Shown: positions 28,148-37,316, counted from the stretch's first letter. The stretch is DNA of 64,000 nt from Microbispora sp. ZYX-F-249 (GCF_039649665.1 NZ_JBDJAW010000015.1:1-64000), one strand, 5' to 3'. Made by a program: numbers and translations. Notes: generated by a model from the sequence alone, not told the origin.

Positions 28148-29398
28148 GTGACGACACGACGGCGGGCACTGGCGGCCTGGGCGGCGCTGGTGGCGGGCGC
28201 GTTCGCGGTGGGCGGCCTGCTGCACGCCCGAGGCGTGCTGCGCATCGACCACCTCCCGCCGCTGCACGCGCTGGCGCGCCTGCCCACGGCCGCGCTGCTC
28301 CCGGCGGCGGCCTTCGCCGTGGTCGCGGTCCCCGTGCTGCCCCGGCTGATCGCGCATCTGCCGATGCGCGCCGCACTGGCGGCGGCCTTCGCCGCGTCGC
28401 TCGCCTGGACGGTCCTGCTGGCCGTGTCGGGGGAAGGGCTGGCGTGGCCGTTCACCCACCCGCAGGAGTACCTGGCCGGGCTCGGGGCCGTGGGCGACGA
28501 CCCCCTCGGCTGGCTGGCCCGTTTCACCCGCGACCTGCCGGCCTACCCCACGCACGTGCGCGGCCATCCGCCGCTGCCGGTGCTGGTGCTGTGGACGCTG
28601 TCGGCCGCCGGGCTGCCGGGACCGTTCCGGGCCGCCGTCCTCGTGGTCGTGACGGGGTGCTCGGCCACGGCCGCGATCGGGCTGGCCGTGTGGCGCGTCG
28701 CGGGGGAGGAGGCGGCCCGGCGCGCGCTGCCGTACCTCGCCCTGTCCCCGGCGGCGGTGTGGATCGCGACGACCATGGACGCGTTCTTCGCGGGCGTGGG
28801 GGCGTGGGGGACGGCGCTGCTGGTGTTCGGCGCGCGGAGCCGGGCGGGCCGGGTCGCGCTCGGCCTCGGCGCGGGGCTGGCCCTGGGCGCGCTGCCCTAC
28901 CTCAGCTACGGCCTGGTGCCGTACCTGCTCGTCCCCCTCGTCGCGGCGATCGCGGTGGGAGTGCCGCGGACGACCGTGGCCGCCTGCCTGGCCGGGATGG
29001 CCGCGGTGAGCGCCCTGTTCGCCGCCGGGGGGTTCTGGTGGCCCGCGGGGGTGCTGGCCACCCACGCCGAGTGGGCGGCCGACCCCGGCGCGGCCCGGCC
29101 GTACCTGTACTTCCTGGTCGCGAACCTGGCCGTGCTCGCCCTGGTCACCGGTCCCGCCACCGCCGCCGGGCTCGTGGCGCCGGGACGGTCCCGCGACGCG
29201 ATCCTGCCGCTGACGGCGCTGGCCGCGGTGCTCGCCCTCGACGTCAGCGGCGTGACCCGGGGCGAGGTGGAGCGGATCTGGCTGCCGTACGCCCTGTGGG
29301 TCGCCGCCCTCGGAGGGCGCACGCGGGACTCCCGCCTGCTCGCCGCGCAGGCGGCGGTCGCCCTGCTGCTGCAGGGGTTCGTCCGGTCGCCCTGGTGA
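28148..29398 (+). CDS. Polytopic membrane protein, GT-C (mannosyltransferase-like) fold
   Basis: 416 residues with about 11 hydrophobic helices. The first extracytoplasmic loop contains AYPTHVRGHPPLPVLVLW, resembling the GHPP-type acidic/His loop of GT39/GT87-like transferases that use polyprenyl-phosphate sugars. The GTG start at 28148 is 92 bp from the divergent GT2 gene. It probably uses the lipid-linked sugar made by that GT2 enzyme. I cannot assign a precise glycan. Confidence 0.7.
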   Translation: MTTRRRALAAWAALVAGAFAVGGLLHARGVLRIDHLPPLHALARLPTAALLPAAAFAVVAVPVLPRLIAHLPMRAALAAAFAASLAWTVLLAVSGEGLAWPFTHPQEYLAGLGAVGDDPLGWLARFTRDLPAYPTHVRGHPPLPVLVLWTLSAAGLPGPFRAAVLVVVTGCSATAAIGLAVWRVAGEEAARRALPYLALSPAAVWIATTMDAFFAGVGAWGTALLVFGARSRAGRVALGLGAGLALGALPYLSYGLVPYLLVPLVAAIAVGVPRTTVAACLAGMAAVSALFAAGGFWWPAGVLATHAEWAADPGAARPYLYFLVANLAVLALVTGPATAAGLVAPGRSRDAILPLTALAAVLALDVSGVTRGEVERIWLPYALWVAALGGRTRDSRLLAAQAAVALLLQGFVRSPW

Positions 29399-29399
29399 C

Positions 29400-30419
29400 T
29401 CAGCCCGCCGTCCCCAGCGGGGCGTGCGCGAACTCCCGCATGCCGTCGGCGAAGCGGATCCGCGCCCGGAAGCCCAGATCGGCGGCGGCGCGGTCCGGGG
29501 AGGCCACGATGTGCCGCACGTCGCCCAGCCGGTAGCGGCCGGTGACCTCGGGGGCGGGCCCGCCGCGCGCCGCGCTGAGCGCCTCCGCCAGGTCGCCGAT
29601 CGTGCGGGGCTCGCCGCTGGCCACGTTGTACGCGCGGAGCCCGCCGGCTGGGGCGGACTCCAGCGCGCCGAGCGCGGCGAGGTTGGCCGCCGCCACGTCC
29701 CCGACGTGGACGAAGTCCCTGCGCTGGCCGCCGTCCTCGAACACCAGCGGAGCCCGCCCGGCCTCCAGCGCGGACCGGAAGATCGCGGCCACGCCCGAGT
29801 AGGGGGTGTCGCGCGGCATGCCCGGCCCGTACACGTTGTGGTACCGCAGGGCGATCGCCGCGCCGCCGGTCTCGCGGGCCCAGCCGGCCGCCAGGTGCTC
29901 CTGGGCGAGCTTGCTCGTGGCGTACGCGTTGCGCGGATCGGGCGGGACGTCCTCGTCCACGGTTCCCGGCGTCACCGCCCGCCCGCAGCGCGGGCACACC
30001 GGTTCGAACCGGCCGGCCGCCAGGTCCGCCACGCCCCGGGGGCCGGGGCGCACGGCGCCGTGCTCCGCGCAGTCGTAGACGCCCTCGCCGTAGATCACCA
30101 TCGACGACGCCAGGACCAGCCGGGCGACCCCGTGCCGCGCCATCGCGGCGAGCAGCACCGCGGTCCCGAGCGCGTTGACCGACACGTACGCCGGCAGGTC
30201 GGACACGTCGACGCCGAGGCCGACCTTGGCCGCCTGGTGCACGACGGCGTCGGCTCCGGCGAGCGCGCGGCCGACGGCGTCCTCGTCCCGCACGTCACCC
30301 GCGGTGACGCCCGCGCCGCCGCGCAGGTCGAAGCCCCGAACCTCGTGCCCGGCGTCCCGCAGCAGAGCGGCGACACGGCTACCGATGAAGCCGGCCGAGC
30401 CGGTGACCATGATCTTCAT
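29400..30419 (-). CDS. NAD-dependent sugar epimerase (dTDP-L-rhamnose 4-epimerase-like)
   Basis: 339 residues of extended SDR fold with NAD site VTGSAGFIGSRVAALL, catalytic S-M-V-I-Y region LVLASSMVIYGEG and YATSK (Tyr/Lys pair). A Cys/His-bearing insert follows the SSMVIYGEG strand (YDCAEHG ... CPRCGRAV), as in enzymes annotated as dTDP-L-rhamnose 4-epimerase; it could bind a metal. The stop is 2 bp from that of the convergent membrane transferase. It probably supplies an activated sugar to the glycosyltransferase cassette. Confidence 0.87.
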   Translation of the reverse strand: MKIMVTGSAGFIGSRVAALLRDAGHEVRGFDLRGGAGVTAGDVRDEDAVGRALAGADAVVHQAAKVGLGVDVSDLPAYVSVNALGTAVLLAAMARHGVARLVLASSMVIYGEGVYDCAEHGAVRPGPRGVADLAAGRFEPVCPRCGRAVTPGTVDEDVPPDPRNAYATSKLAQEHLAAGWARETGGAAIALRYHNVYGPGMPRDTPYSGVAAIFRSALEAGRAPLVFEDGGQRRDFVHVGDVAAANLAALGALESAPAGGLRAYNVASGEPRTIGDLAEALSAARGGPAPEVTGRYRLGDVRHIVASPDRAAADLGFRARIRFADGMREFAHAPLGTAG

Positions 30420-30445
30420 CTCGCCACGGTAGCGACGGCCCGCCC

Positions 30446-30572
30446 CGCTGAAAGTTTCACAATTCTTACGGAACGAGCGGCGGGGACGCGGGCGGTCCTT
30501 TGACCGGCTCCTTGGGCCGGCCGATCATCCGGTCTACATCGTTGGCGGACTTCGTCTCCGGAGGTTCGAACC
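30446..30572 (+). promoter_or_regulatory. Promoter region with GAAAGTTTC palindrome, copy 1
   Basis: GAAAGTTTC (30450-30458) is a perfect GAAA-N-TTTC palindrome, followed by ACAATTCTTACGGAACG. The same arrangement recurs 1328 bp downstream, so it was duplicated together with the gene. Similar GAAA-N-TTTC operators are known upstream of xylanase-type genes in streptomycetes, which fits control of a carbohydrate-binding secreted protein. GGAGG precedes the GTG start. Confidence 0.6.
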
Positions 30573-31766
30573 GTGCCCAGACTGTCCTGGCCGGCCGCGT
30601 GGGCCGCGGCGGGCGCCGTCGCCGGCGCGCTGCTGGGGGCAAACATCGCCGCGCCGCCCGTGCTCGCGGGCGGCGCGGCCCAAATGCACGCCGCCCGCGC
30701 GCTCTACACGACACCGCCGCACCCGTCGCCCTCGCCGGGGTCGGACGTGACACCGCCGACGGCGCCGGGCGACCCGCGGGCGTGCCCGCCGCCCCCGCCG
30801 CCGAGCGGGAGCTTCCAGGGCGTGGCCGGCCTGTGCTGGACGGCGTCCTCCGACGCCGTCGGGGTCGCCGAGTACAGGGTGATGATGCTCACGGCGGACG
30901 GCTTCATCGAGGTGGCCTCCACCTCCCGCACGACGGCGGTCGTCACCGGGCTGGGCGGCGACCGGACCTACACGTTCTACGTCGTCGCCAGGGACGTCGC
31001 CGGCAACGTCAGTCCGCCCAGCGCGCTGGTCAGCGCCCCGGCGCTGGGTGCGGGACCGACGCCGACCCCCGCCACGGGCGACACCACGCCGCCGACCGGG
31101 CCGGCCGGGACCCAGGCCGACTGCGTGCCCGACTTCAACGGGACGTCGTTCTGCTGGACGCCGTCCACCGACGACGTCGGCGTCGCGGGCTACGACGTCT
31201 ACCGGCGTGCCGGCACCGGCTGGACGCGGGCGGGCCGGGACCTGCCCGGCACGGCGCGGTCCTTCATCGAGGCCGGCTACAGCTCCGTCCCGGGTCAGCA
31301 GTACACGTACTTCACCCCCGGTAACTCGTACGTCTACTTCGTCGTGGCCAAGGACGCCGCGGGCAACGTCAGCCTGCCGTCCGACCTGGTGACCTCCACG
31401 GTGCCGGCGGACTACCCCACGCACTCGGCCTCTCCGTCCCCTCCGGCGACGTGCCGGGTCGATTACGACACCTGGACGTGGCCCGGCGGCTTCGCGGCCA
31501 CCGTGAAGATCACCAACATCGGTTCCGCCGACATCGACGGGTGGGAGCTGCGCTTCGCCTTCCCCGAGCAGGGCCAAGAGCTCACCAGCGGATATTCGGC
31601 GACGTGGTCGCAGTCGGGCAGGGACGTCAAGGCCGTGAACGCGGACTGGAACGCGAGGATCAAGCCCGGTGCGTCCGTGCAGATGGGGTTCAACGGCGCC
31701 CACACGGGTGCCAACCCCGATCCCCGGAGCTTCACCCTCAACCTCCGCGACTGCGTGGTGAGCTGA
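30573..31766 (+). CDS. Secreted Fn3-Fn3-CBM2 protein, copy 1
   Basis: 397 residues: an N-terminal signal sequence (about 1-32), a Thr/Pro-rich spacer, a first fibronectin III domain (about 50-150, ending at TYTFYVVARDVAGNVS), a second (about 170-285, ending at SYVYFVVAKDAAGNVS), and a C-terminal family 2 carbohydrate-binding module (about 293-397: VDYDTWTWPGGFAATVKITN ... SGYSATWSQ ... NLRDC). The two framing cysteines of CBM2 are present. There is no catalytic domain, so it should bind cellulose, chitin or xylan at the surface without cleaving it. The start is GTG at 30573 after GGAGG. Confidence 0.9.
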   Translation: MPRLSWPAAWAAAGAVAGALLGANIAAPPVLAGGAAQMHAARALYTTPPHPSPSPGSDVTPPTAPGDPRACPPPPPPSGSFQGVAGLCWTASSDAVGVAEYRVMMLTADGFIEVASTSRTTAVVTGLGGDRTYTFYVVARDVAGNVSPPSALVSAPALGAGPTPTPATGDTTPPTGPAGTQADCVPDFNGTSFCWTPSTDDVGVAGYDVYRRAGTGWTRAGRDLPGTARSFIEAGYSSVPGQQYTYFTPGNSYVYFVVAKDAAGNVSLPSDLVTSTVPADYPTHSASPSPPATCRVDYDTWTWPGGFAATVKITNIGSADIDGWELRFAFPEQGQELTSGYSATWSQSGRDVKAVNADWNARIKPGASVQMGFNGAHTGANPDPRSFTLNLRDCVVS

Positions 31767-31773
31767 TCCCCGC

Positions 31774-31901
31774 CGCTGAAAGTTTCACAATTCCTACGGA
31801 ACGACCGGCGGGGACGGGGCCGGTCCTTTGACGGGCCCGCACGGCCGACCGATGATCCGGGCGACATCGTCGCCGGATCATCGTCTCGGAGGGGTGGAAC
31901 C
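31774..31901 (+). promoter_or_regulatory. Promoter region with GAAAGTTTC palindrome, copy 2
   Basis: The palindrome recurs at 31778-31786 with flanks almost identical to copy 1 (ACAATTCCTACGGAACG). It starts only 8 bp after the stop of the first Fn3-CBM2 gene, so the second gene has its own regulated promoter and need not rely on read-through. Confidence 0.6.
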
Positions 31902-33041
31902 GTGCCCAAAGTGTCATGGCAGGCCGCGTGGGCGGCGGCGGGCGCCGTCGCCGCCGCGCTGCTCGCGGCCAACATCGCCGCGCCACCCGTGCTCGCGGGC
32001 AGCACGGCCGGAACGCAGGCCGTCCGCGCGCTGACCACGGTCTCGCCGACGCCGTCGCCCTCGCCGGGGGCGGACGTGACGCCGCCGGCGGCCCCGGGCG
32101 ACCTGCGGGCGTGCCCGCCGCCCCCGCCCCCGAGCGGGAGCTTCCAGGGCGTGGCCGGCCTGTGCTGGACGGCGTCGTCCGACGACACGACCGAGTACAA
32201 GGTGTTCCTGCTCAGGAGCGACGGCTTCTCCGAGGTCGCCTCCACCTCCCGTACGACGGCCGTCGTCCCCGGGCTGGTCCACGGCCGGACCTACACCTTC
32301 TACGTCGTCGCCAGGGACGCCGCCGGGAACACCAGCCGGCCCTCCGAACTGCTCAGCACCCCGGCGGTCTCCGGCGCGAACGCGACGCCGACCCCGCCCA
32401 CGGGCGACACGACGCCGCCGACCAGGCCGACCGGCATACAGCCCAACTGCCTGCCCGACTTCAAGGGGACGTCGTTCTGCTGGACGCCGTCCACCGACGA
32501 CGTCGGGGTGACGGGCTACGACGTGTACCGGCGCACCGCCGTCGGCTGGACGCGGGTGGGCACGCCCATCGGCACGCATTTCACCGAGGGCAATCTCGTC
32601 ACCGGCCAGTCGTACGTCTACTTCATGGTGGCCAAGGACGCCGCGGGCAACCTCAGCCTGCCGTCCGACCTGGTGACGGCCACGGCGTCGGGCGGCTACC
32701 CCACCTACTCGCCGCCCCCGGCGACGTGCGCGGTCGACTACGACACCTGGACGTGGCCCGGCGGCTTCGCGGCCACCGTGAAGATCACCAATCTCCTCCC
32801 GGTGGACGTCGAGGGCTGGGAGCTGCGCTTCGCCTTCCCCGAGCCCGGGCAGAAGATCACCAGCGGCTATTCGGCCACGTGGTCCCAGTCGGGCAAGGAC
32901 GTCAGGGCCGTGGGGATGCCCTGGAACAGGGTGATCAAGGCCGGCGCGTCCGTGCAGATCGGGTTCAACGGCACCCACACGGGCGTCAACCCCGACCCCC
33001 GGAGCTTCACCCTGAACCTCCGCGACTGCGTGGTGAGCTGA
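31902..33041 (+). CDS. Secreted Fn3-Fn3-CBM2 protein, copy 2
   Basis: 379 residues, the same layout as copy 1: signal sequence, Fn3 (about 50-145), Fn3 (about 160-265) and CBM2 (about 275-379). It differs by deletions in the first Fn3 domain (SSDDTTEYKV instead of SSDAVGVAEYRV) and in the second Fn3 loop, where about 14 residues around the GYSSVPGQQYTYF segment are missing. The CBM2 is strongly conserved, with WTWPGGFAATVKITN and GYSATWSQ identical, suggesting recent duplication or gene conversion there. It follows its own copied promoter and ends at a hairpin. Confidence 0.9.
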   Translation: MPKVSWQAAWAAAGAVAAALLAANIAAPPVLAGSTAGTQAVRALTTVSPTPSPSPGADVTPPAAPGDLRACPPPPPPSGSFQGVAGLCWTASSDDTTEYKVFLLRSDGFSEVASTSRTTAVVPGLVHGRTYTFYVVARDAAGNTSRPSELLSTPAVSGANATPTPPTGDTTPPTRPTGIQPNCLPDFKGTSFCWTPSTDDVGVTGYDVYRRTAVGWTRVGTPIGTHFTEGNLVTGQSYVYFMVAKDAAGNLSLPSDLVTATASGGYPTYSPPPATCAVDYDTWTWPGGFAATVKITNLLPVDVEGWELRFAFPEPGQKITSGYSATWSQSGKDVRAVGMPWNRVIKAGASVQIGFNGTHTGVNPDPRSFTLNLRDCVVS

Positions 33042-33048
33042 TCCGGCC

Positions 33049-33087
33049 GCCGTACGGCCCGCCCGCGATGTGGGAGGGCCGTACGGC
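33049..33087 (+). terminator. Strong hairpin after the Fn3-CBM2 pair
   Basis: GCCGTACGGCCC (33049-33060) pairs perfectly with GGGCCGTACGGC (33076-33087) across a 15-base loop. The 12-bp stem starts 7 bp after the stop. Only GCAACCAGTTTCT follows, so the U-tract is weak, as is common for actinomycete terminators. Confidence 0.7.
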
Positions 33088-33128
33088 GCAACCAGTTTCT
33101 CCGCAACGGACGCGGGCAGTCAGGACGT

Positions 33129-34424
33129 ATGCCGCTGCTCGACACCACGCTGCTCCTGCTGCTCGAGGGCTACGCCTGGCTGCCGGCCCGATGGCGGGAG
33201 ACCCAGGGAGAGATGGTCCACACCCGGCTGATGGGCCAGCGCGCCGTCGTGCTGCGCGGGCCGGACGCCGTCCGCTTCTTCTACGACGACAACCACGTCC
33301 AGCGGGCACCCGCGCTGCCCGAGCCGATCAAGAGCACCTTGTTCGGCCACGGCGCGGTGCACACGCTGGACCAGGCCGCGCACCGGGCGCGCAAGGGCAT
33401 GTTCATGTCGCTGATGACGCCGGAAAGCGTCGCCGCCCTGGTGGACGGAACCACCGCGGCCTGGGACGCGGCGGTCGCGACGTGGCCGGACAGGGGACAC
33501 GTCGTGCTCTTCGACGAGGCCGCCCGCGTCATCACCCGGGGAGCGTGCCGATGGGCCGGCATCCCGCTCACCGAGGAGGAGACCGGGCCGCTCGCCGCCG
33601 ACCTCGTCGCGCTGGTCGACGGCTTCGGGTCGCCCGGCCCGCGGCACTGGCGGGCCCGCACCGCCCGCAGGCGCCGCGAGGCGTGGCTGGCGGGACTGGT
33701 CGAGGACGTGCGGCGCGGCGCCCTGCGGGTGCCGGACACCTCGGCGCTCGCCGTGGCCGCCCGCCACCGGGAGCCGGACGGAGAGGTGCTCGCGCCCCGG
33801 ATCGCGGCGGTGGAACTGCTCAACCTGGTGCGCCCCACCGTGGCCGTGAGCTGGTTCCTCACGTTCGCCGCGCACGCGCTGCACTGCTGGCCGGTCAACC
33901 GCGTCCGCCTGGCCGAGGACGCCGACGGCACGTACGCCGAGGCGTTCGCCCACGAGGTGCGGCGCTTCTATCCCTTCGCGCCGTTCGTCGCGGGGAAGGC
34001 CGTCAAGGACCTCACCTGGAAGGGCGAGCCCATCCTGGCCGACTGGCTCGTGCTGCTCGACATCTGGGGCCAGAACCACGACCCGGCGCTCTGGCCGAAC
34101 CCGTGCGCGTTCGACCCGCGCCGTTTCGCCGGGCGGGAGATCGGCCCGTACGACCTGATCCCGCAGGGCGGGGGCGACCCGGCGGCCGGCCACCGCTGCC
34201 CGGGCGAGCCGGTCACGGTGGGCCTGCTGGAGGCCCTCGCGCCGCGGCTGGCCCGGCTGGACTACACCGTGCCGGAGCAGGACCTCACCGTCTCGCCGTA
34301 CCGGATCCCGGCCCGGGTGGCGAGCGGCTTCGTCCTGCGTCCGGCCGGCGCCCGTCCGGACGGGTCGGCGCCCCGCGAGACCGTGGGCGCGGAACGGCGG
34401 CGCCCCTCCGTTCATCCCTTGTAG
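33129..34424 (+). CDS. Cytochrome P450 of the CYP152 (fatty-acid peroxygenase/decarboxylase) type
   Basis: 431 residues. The heme loop reads GGGDPAAGHRCPGE with the cysteine ligand at C357. The I-helix has NLVRPTVAVSWFL, where Arg-Pro (235-236) replaces the usual acid-alcohol pair. That arginine binds the fatty-acid carboxylate in CYP152 enzymes (P450 BS-beta, SP-alpha, OleT), which use hydrogen peroxide and need no redox partner. EVRR is at 276-279. The expected activity is alpha/beta-hydroxylation or decarboxylation of fatty acids. No ribosome site is obvious. The 3' end overlaps rtcB by 13 bp. Confidence 0.9.
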   Translation: MPLLDTTLLLLLEGYAWLPARWRETQGEMVHTRLMGQRAVVLRGPDAVRFFYDDNHVQRAPALPEPIKSTLFGHGAVHTLDQAAHRARKGMFMSLMTPESVAALVDGTTAAWDAAVATWPDRGHVVLFDEAARVITRGACRWAGIPLTEEETGPLAADLVALVDGFGSPGPRHWRARTARRRREAWLAGLVEDVRRGALRVPDTSALAVAARHREPDGEVLAPRIAAVELLNLVRPTVAVSWFLTFAAHALHCWPVNRVRLAEDADGTYAEAFAHEVRRFYPFAPFVAGKAVKDLTWKGEPILADWLVLLDIWGQNHDPALWPNPCAFDPRRFAGREIGPYDLIPQGGGDPAAGHRCPGEPVTVGLLEALAPRLARLDYTVPEQDLTVSPYRIPARVASGFVLRPAGARPDGSAPRETVGAERRRPSVHPL

Positions 34425-35566
34425 TTGAAGACCTGGCGCAGCGTGTGCCGGACCTCCACGAGGTCCTTCTGGTCCGCCATCACCTGGTCGATCGGCTTGT
34501 ACGCCTCGGGGTGCTCGTCGACCAGCGCGGCGGCCCGGTCGGAGTTCCAGGTCCGGCCGCGCATCGCCTCTTTCAGCGATGCCGGCGACAGCTCGCGCTT
34601 GGCCCGGCTCCTGGACATCCTGCGTCCCGCGCCGTGCGAGCAGGAGTTGTACGACAGCGGGTTGCCCCGCCCGCGCACGATGTAGGACCGGGTGCCCATC
34701 GAGCCCGGGATGACGCCCTCGTCCCCGGCGTCCGCCTTGATCGCTCCCTTACGGGTGATCCACAGCTCCTTGCCCTGATGGCTCTCCATCTGGGTGAAGT
34801 TGTGGTGGCAGTTGATCGTCCGGACCCGGGCGCCGGCGCCGGCGACGCGGAACAGCGCCTCGCTCAGCACCCTGTCCATCCGCGCGCGCGAGGCCATCGC
34901 GTACCGCTGTGCCCACAGCATGTCCTCGATGTACGCCGTGAACTCCCGGGTGCCCTGGGTGAAATAGGCGAGGTCGTAGTCCTCCAGGCCGATCGCCAGG
35001 CTGCGCATGAGCCGCTTCGCGCCGTTGATGTGCGCGGTGGCGAGCTGGTTGCCGATCCCGCGCGAGCCCGAGTGCAGCACGGTCCAGACCCGGTCGCGCT
35101 CGTCGAGGCAGACCTCCACGAAGTGGTTGCCCGAGCCGAGGGTCCCGAACTGACAGGCCACCGTGTTCTCCTGCTTCGGGGTGAGCGAGGTGTGCGGCCG
35201 GCCCAGCTCGCCGAGCGCGCGGTCCACCGCGCGGTCGTCGTGCCCCTTGCCCACGCCCGCCGGGATGCGCCGCTCCACGAGCCGCATCAGCGGGTCGAGC
35301 GAGTCGGGCAGGTCGGCGGCGGTGAGCGTGGTCTCGGTCGCGACCATTCCGCAGCCGATGTCCACGCCGACGGCGGACGGGATGATCGCGCCCTCCGTGG
35401 GAATCACGGAACCGACCGTCGCGCCGATGCCCACGTGCGCGTCGGGCATGAGCGCGACGTGACCGGGCACGAACGGCAGGCGCGCCGCCCGGGCGGCCTG
35501 GTCGATCGTCCCGTCGTCGATCTCGCTCGCCCAGGACAGCACCTTCGGGGCGATGTGCTTCGGCAT
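34412..35566 (-). CDS. rtcB: RtcB-family RNA ligase
   Basis: 384 residues with the family signatures MPDAHVGIGATVGSVI, VGVDIGCGMVA (metal-binding Asp/Cys), GTLGSGNHFVEV, the HSGSRGIGN motif and NCHHNFTQ. The histidine that is guanylylated lies in the conserved C-terminal NSCSHGAGRRMSRSRAK segment. It joins 2',3'-cyclic phosphate or 3'-phosphate RNA ends to 5'-OH ends using GTP and Mn2+ in RNA repair. The ATG at 35566 has GGAGGAG upstream. There is no archease or RtcA neighbour. Confidence 0.93.
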   Translation of the reverse strand: MPKHIAPKVLSWASEIDDGTIDQAARAARLPFVPGHVALMPDAHVGIGATVGSVIPTEGAIIPSAVGVDIGCGMVATETTLTAADLPDSLDPLMRLVERRIPAGVGKGHDDRAVDRALGELGRPHTSLTPKQENTVACQFGTLGSGNHFVEVCLDERDRVWTVLHSGSRGIGNQLATAHINGAKRLMRSLAIGLEDYDLAYFTQGTREFTAYIEDMLWAQRYAMASRARMDRVLSEALFRVAGAGARVRTINCHHNFTQMESHQGKELWITRKGAIKADAGDEGVIPGSMGTRSYIVRGRGNPLSYNSCSHGAGRRMSRSRAKRELSPASLKEAMRGRTWNSDRAAALVDEHPEAYKPIDQVMADQKDLVEVRHTLRQVFNYKG

Positions 35567-35681
35567 GGTGGTTCTCCTCCTCGATCGAGATCCACTGTGC
35601 CGGGCAGCGGCCGGAATCCCAACCGAATATCGCGCGGAAAGTCGTTTGCCGCCCTACCCGCCCGCCGCGCATCATGCCGCA

Positions 35682-36715
35682 ATGCGCGACGATTCCCGGG
35701 AGCCCGGAGACCAGGGGGAGGAGCGGCGTCGCCGTCGCGGTGAGGACGGCCCGCCTCCGCCCGCGAGAGGCGTGCGACTGCCGTGGGCCGCGGTGCCCGC
35801 CCGCCTGCGGCTGGCCGTCGAGACGCACCTGGGCGACCGCGTGACCGAGGCCGTCACCCAGCCCGGCGGCTTCTCCCCGGGTGTGGCGGCCCGCCTGCGG
35901 CTCGCGGGTGGCGGCAGGGCCTTCGTCAAGGCGGTCGGGACCGAGCCGAACCCGCTCAGCCCCGGCATGCACCGGTCGGAGGCCCGGGTGGCCGCCGCGC
36001 TGCCGGCGACCGCGCCCGCGCCCGGGCTGCTCGCGTCCTTCGACGAGGACGACTGGGTGGTGCTGCTGTTCGAGGACGTCGAGGGGCGGCAGCCTGCCCA
36101 GCCCTGGGTCCCGGCGGAGCTGGACCTCGTGCTCGGGGTGCTGGCCGGGCTGGCCGAGTCGCTCACCCCCGCGCCCGTGGCCGTCCCGTCCGCCGCCGAG
36201 CGGCTCGGGGAGGACTACCGAGGCTGGCGGCGTCTGGCGGCAGGGCCGGACGGCCTCGGCATGGACGGAGCCGATGCCGAGTGGGCCCGGCGCCACCTGG
36301 ACCGGCTGGCGGAACTGGAATCCGCGTGGGAGGCAGCGGCGAAGGGCGACACGCTCGCCCACGCCGACCTGCGGGCCGACAACCTGCTGCTCACGGCGGA
36401 CGGCGAGTGGTCGTCGTCGACTGGCCCTGGGCGTGCCTGAGCACGCGGTGGTTCGACCTGCTGCACATGCTGCCCAGCGTGACCATGCAGGGGGGCCCGC
36501 CCCCGGCCGAGGTCTTCGACGGCCACCCGGTCGCGACGAAGGCGGACGGCGACGCGGTCACCGCGGTCCTGGCCGCCGTGACCGGTTTCTTCGTGCAGCG
36601 GAGAAGCCTCCCCCCGCCGCCGGGCCTGCCCACGCTCCGCGCGTTCCAGCTCGCCCAGGGCCGGGCGGCGCTCGCCTGGCTGCGGCAGCGGACCGGCTGG
36701 CGGCGCGCACCCTGA
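35682..36715 (+). pseudogene. APH-family phosphotransferase interrupted by a single-base frameshift
   Basis: The first frame (35682-36440) encodes an aminoglycoside/choline-kinase-like fold with ATP-binding N-lobe (VRLPWAAVPARLRLAVE ... AFVKAVGTE), the EDVEG hinge and the catalytic HADLRADNLLL motif. It then falls out of frame and stops at SSSTGPGRA. The expected DGEVVVVDWPWACLSTRWFDLLHML metal-site segment continues one frame over, to 36715. Restoring one G in GAGTGG at about 36407 gives DGEVVVVDW and one intact product of about 345 residues. It is therefore a recent pseudogene or a base-call error. The start is uncertain because the N-terminal 30 residues are low complexity. Confidence 0.82.
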
Positions 36716-36826
36716 CGCGGGCACCGGGCGGGACGCGTGCGACCCTGGGCGAGGGCGGCGGCGCACGCCGTAGGGACGACGCCAGGAGTGCCCCCGCCGA
36801 TTCGCGCGTGCGGAAGGAGAGCGACG

Positions 36827-37261
36827 ATGAACCCCGCCTCGGCCGCCGTGGGCGGCGCGGCCACCTTCGTCTGGCTCGGGATGGTGCTGGCGATCTCCTT
36901 CCTGGAGGCGCCGCTGAAGTTCCGCGCGCCGGGGGTGACGATCCCCATCGGGCTCGGCATCGGCCGCCTCGTCTTCCGCGCCCTCAACGCCGCCGAGGCC
37001 GTGCTGGCGGTCGTCGTCATCGCGGCGGTCGCGACCGGCTCGCCCGGTCCCGCCGTGGTGGCGCTCACGGCCCTCGCGGCGGCCGTCCTGGTGGTCCAGA
37101 TCGCCGCCGTACGTCCGCCGCTGAACCGCAGGTCCGACCGCGTCCTGTCCGGCGAGGACCCGGCGCGGCACAGGTCGAGGGCGCACCTGTACTACGTGGC
37201 GCTGGAGGCCGTGAAGGTCCTGTCGCTGCTCGCCCTGGGCTGCTTCCTCCAAGCCGTGTAG
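36827..37261 (+). CDS. Small four-helix membrane protein of unknown function
   Basis: 144 residues with four hydrophobic segments (about 5-24, 56-72, 75-94 and 124-141). The MVLAISFLEAPLKFRAPGVTIP segment between helices is typical of a conserved actinobacterial family of uncharacterised membrane proteins, but I cannot name it. The ATG at 36827 follows GGAGAG by 5 bases. It lies 111 bp after the frameshifted kinase and may share its promoter. Confidence 0.75.
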   Translation: MNPASAAVGGAATFVWLGMVLAISFLEAPLKFRAPGVTIPIGLGIGRLVFRALNAAEAVLAVVVIAAVATGSPGPAVVALTALAAAVLVVQIAAVRPPLNRRSDRVLSGEDPARHRSRAHLYYVALEAVKVLSLLALGCFLQAV

Positions 37262-37316
37262 CGGTTCCTCCCGCCCGCCGGCCGCGTGCCCGGGGAAGAC
37301 CGCAGGGCGGGCGCGA

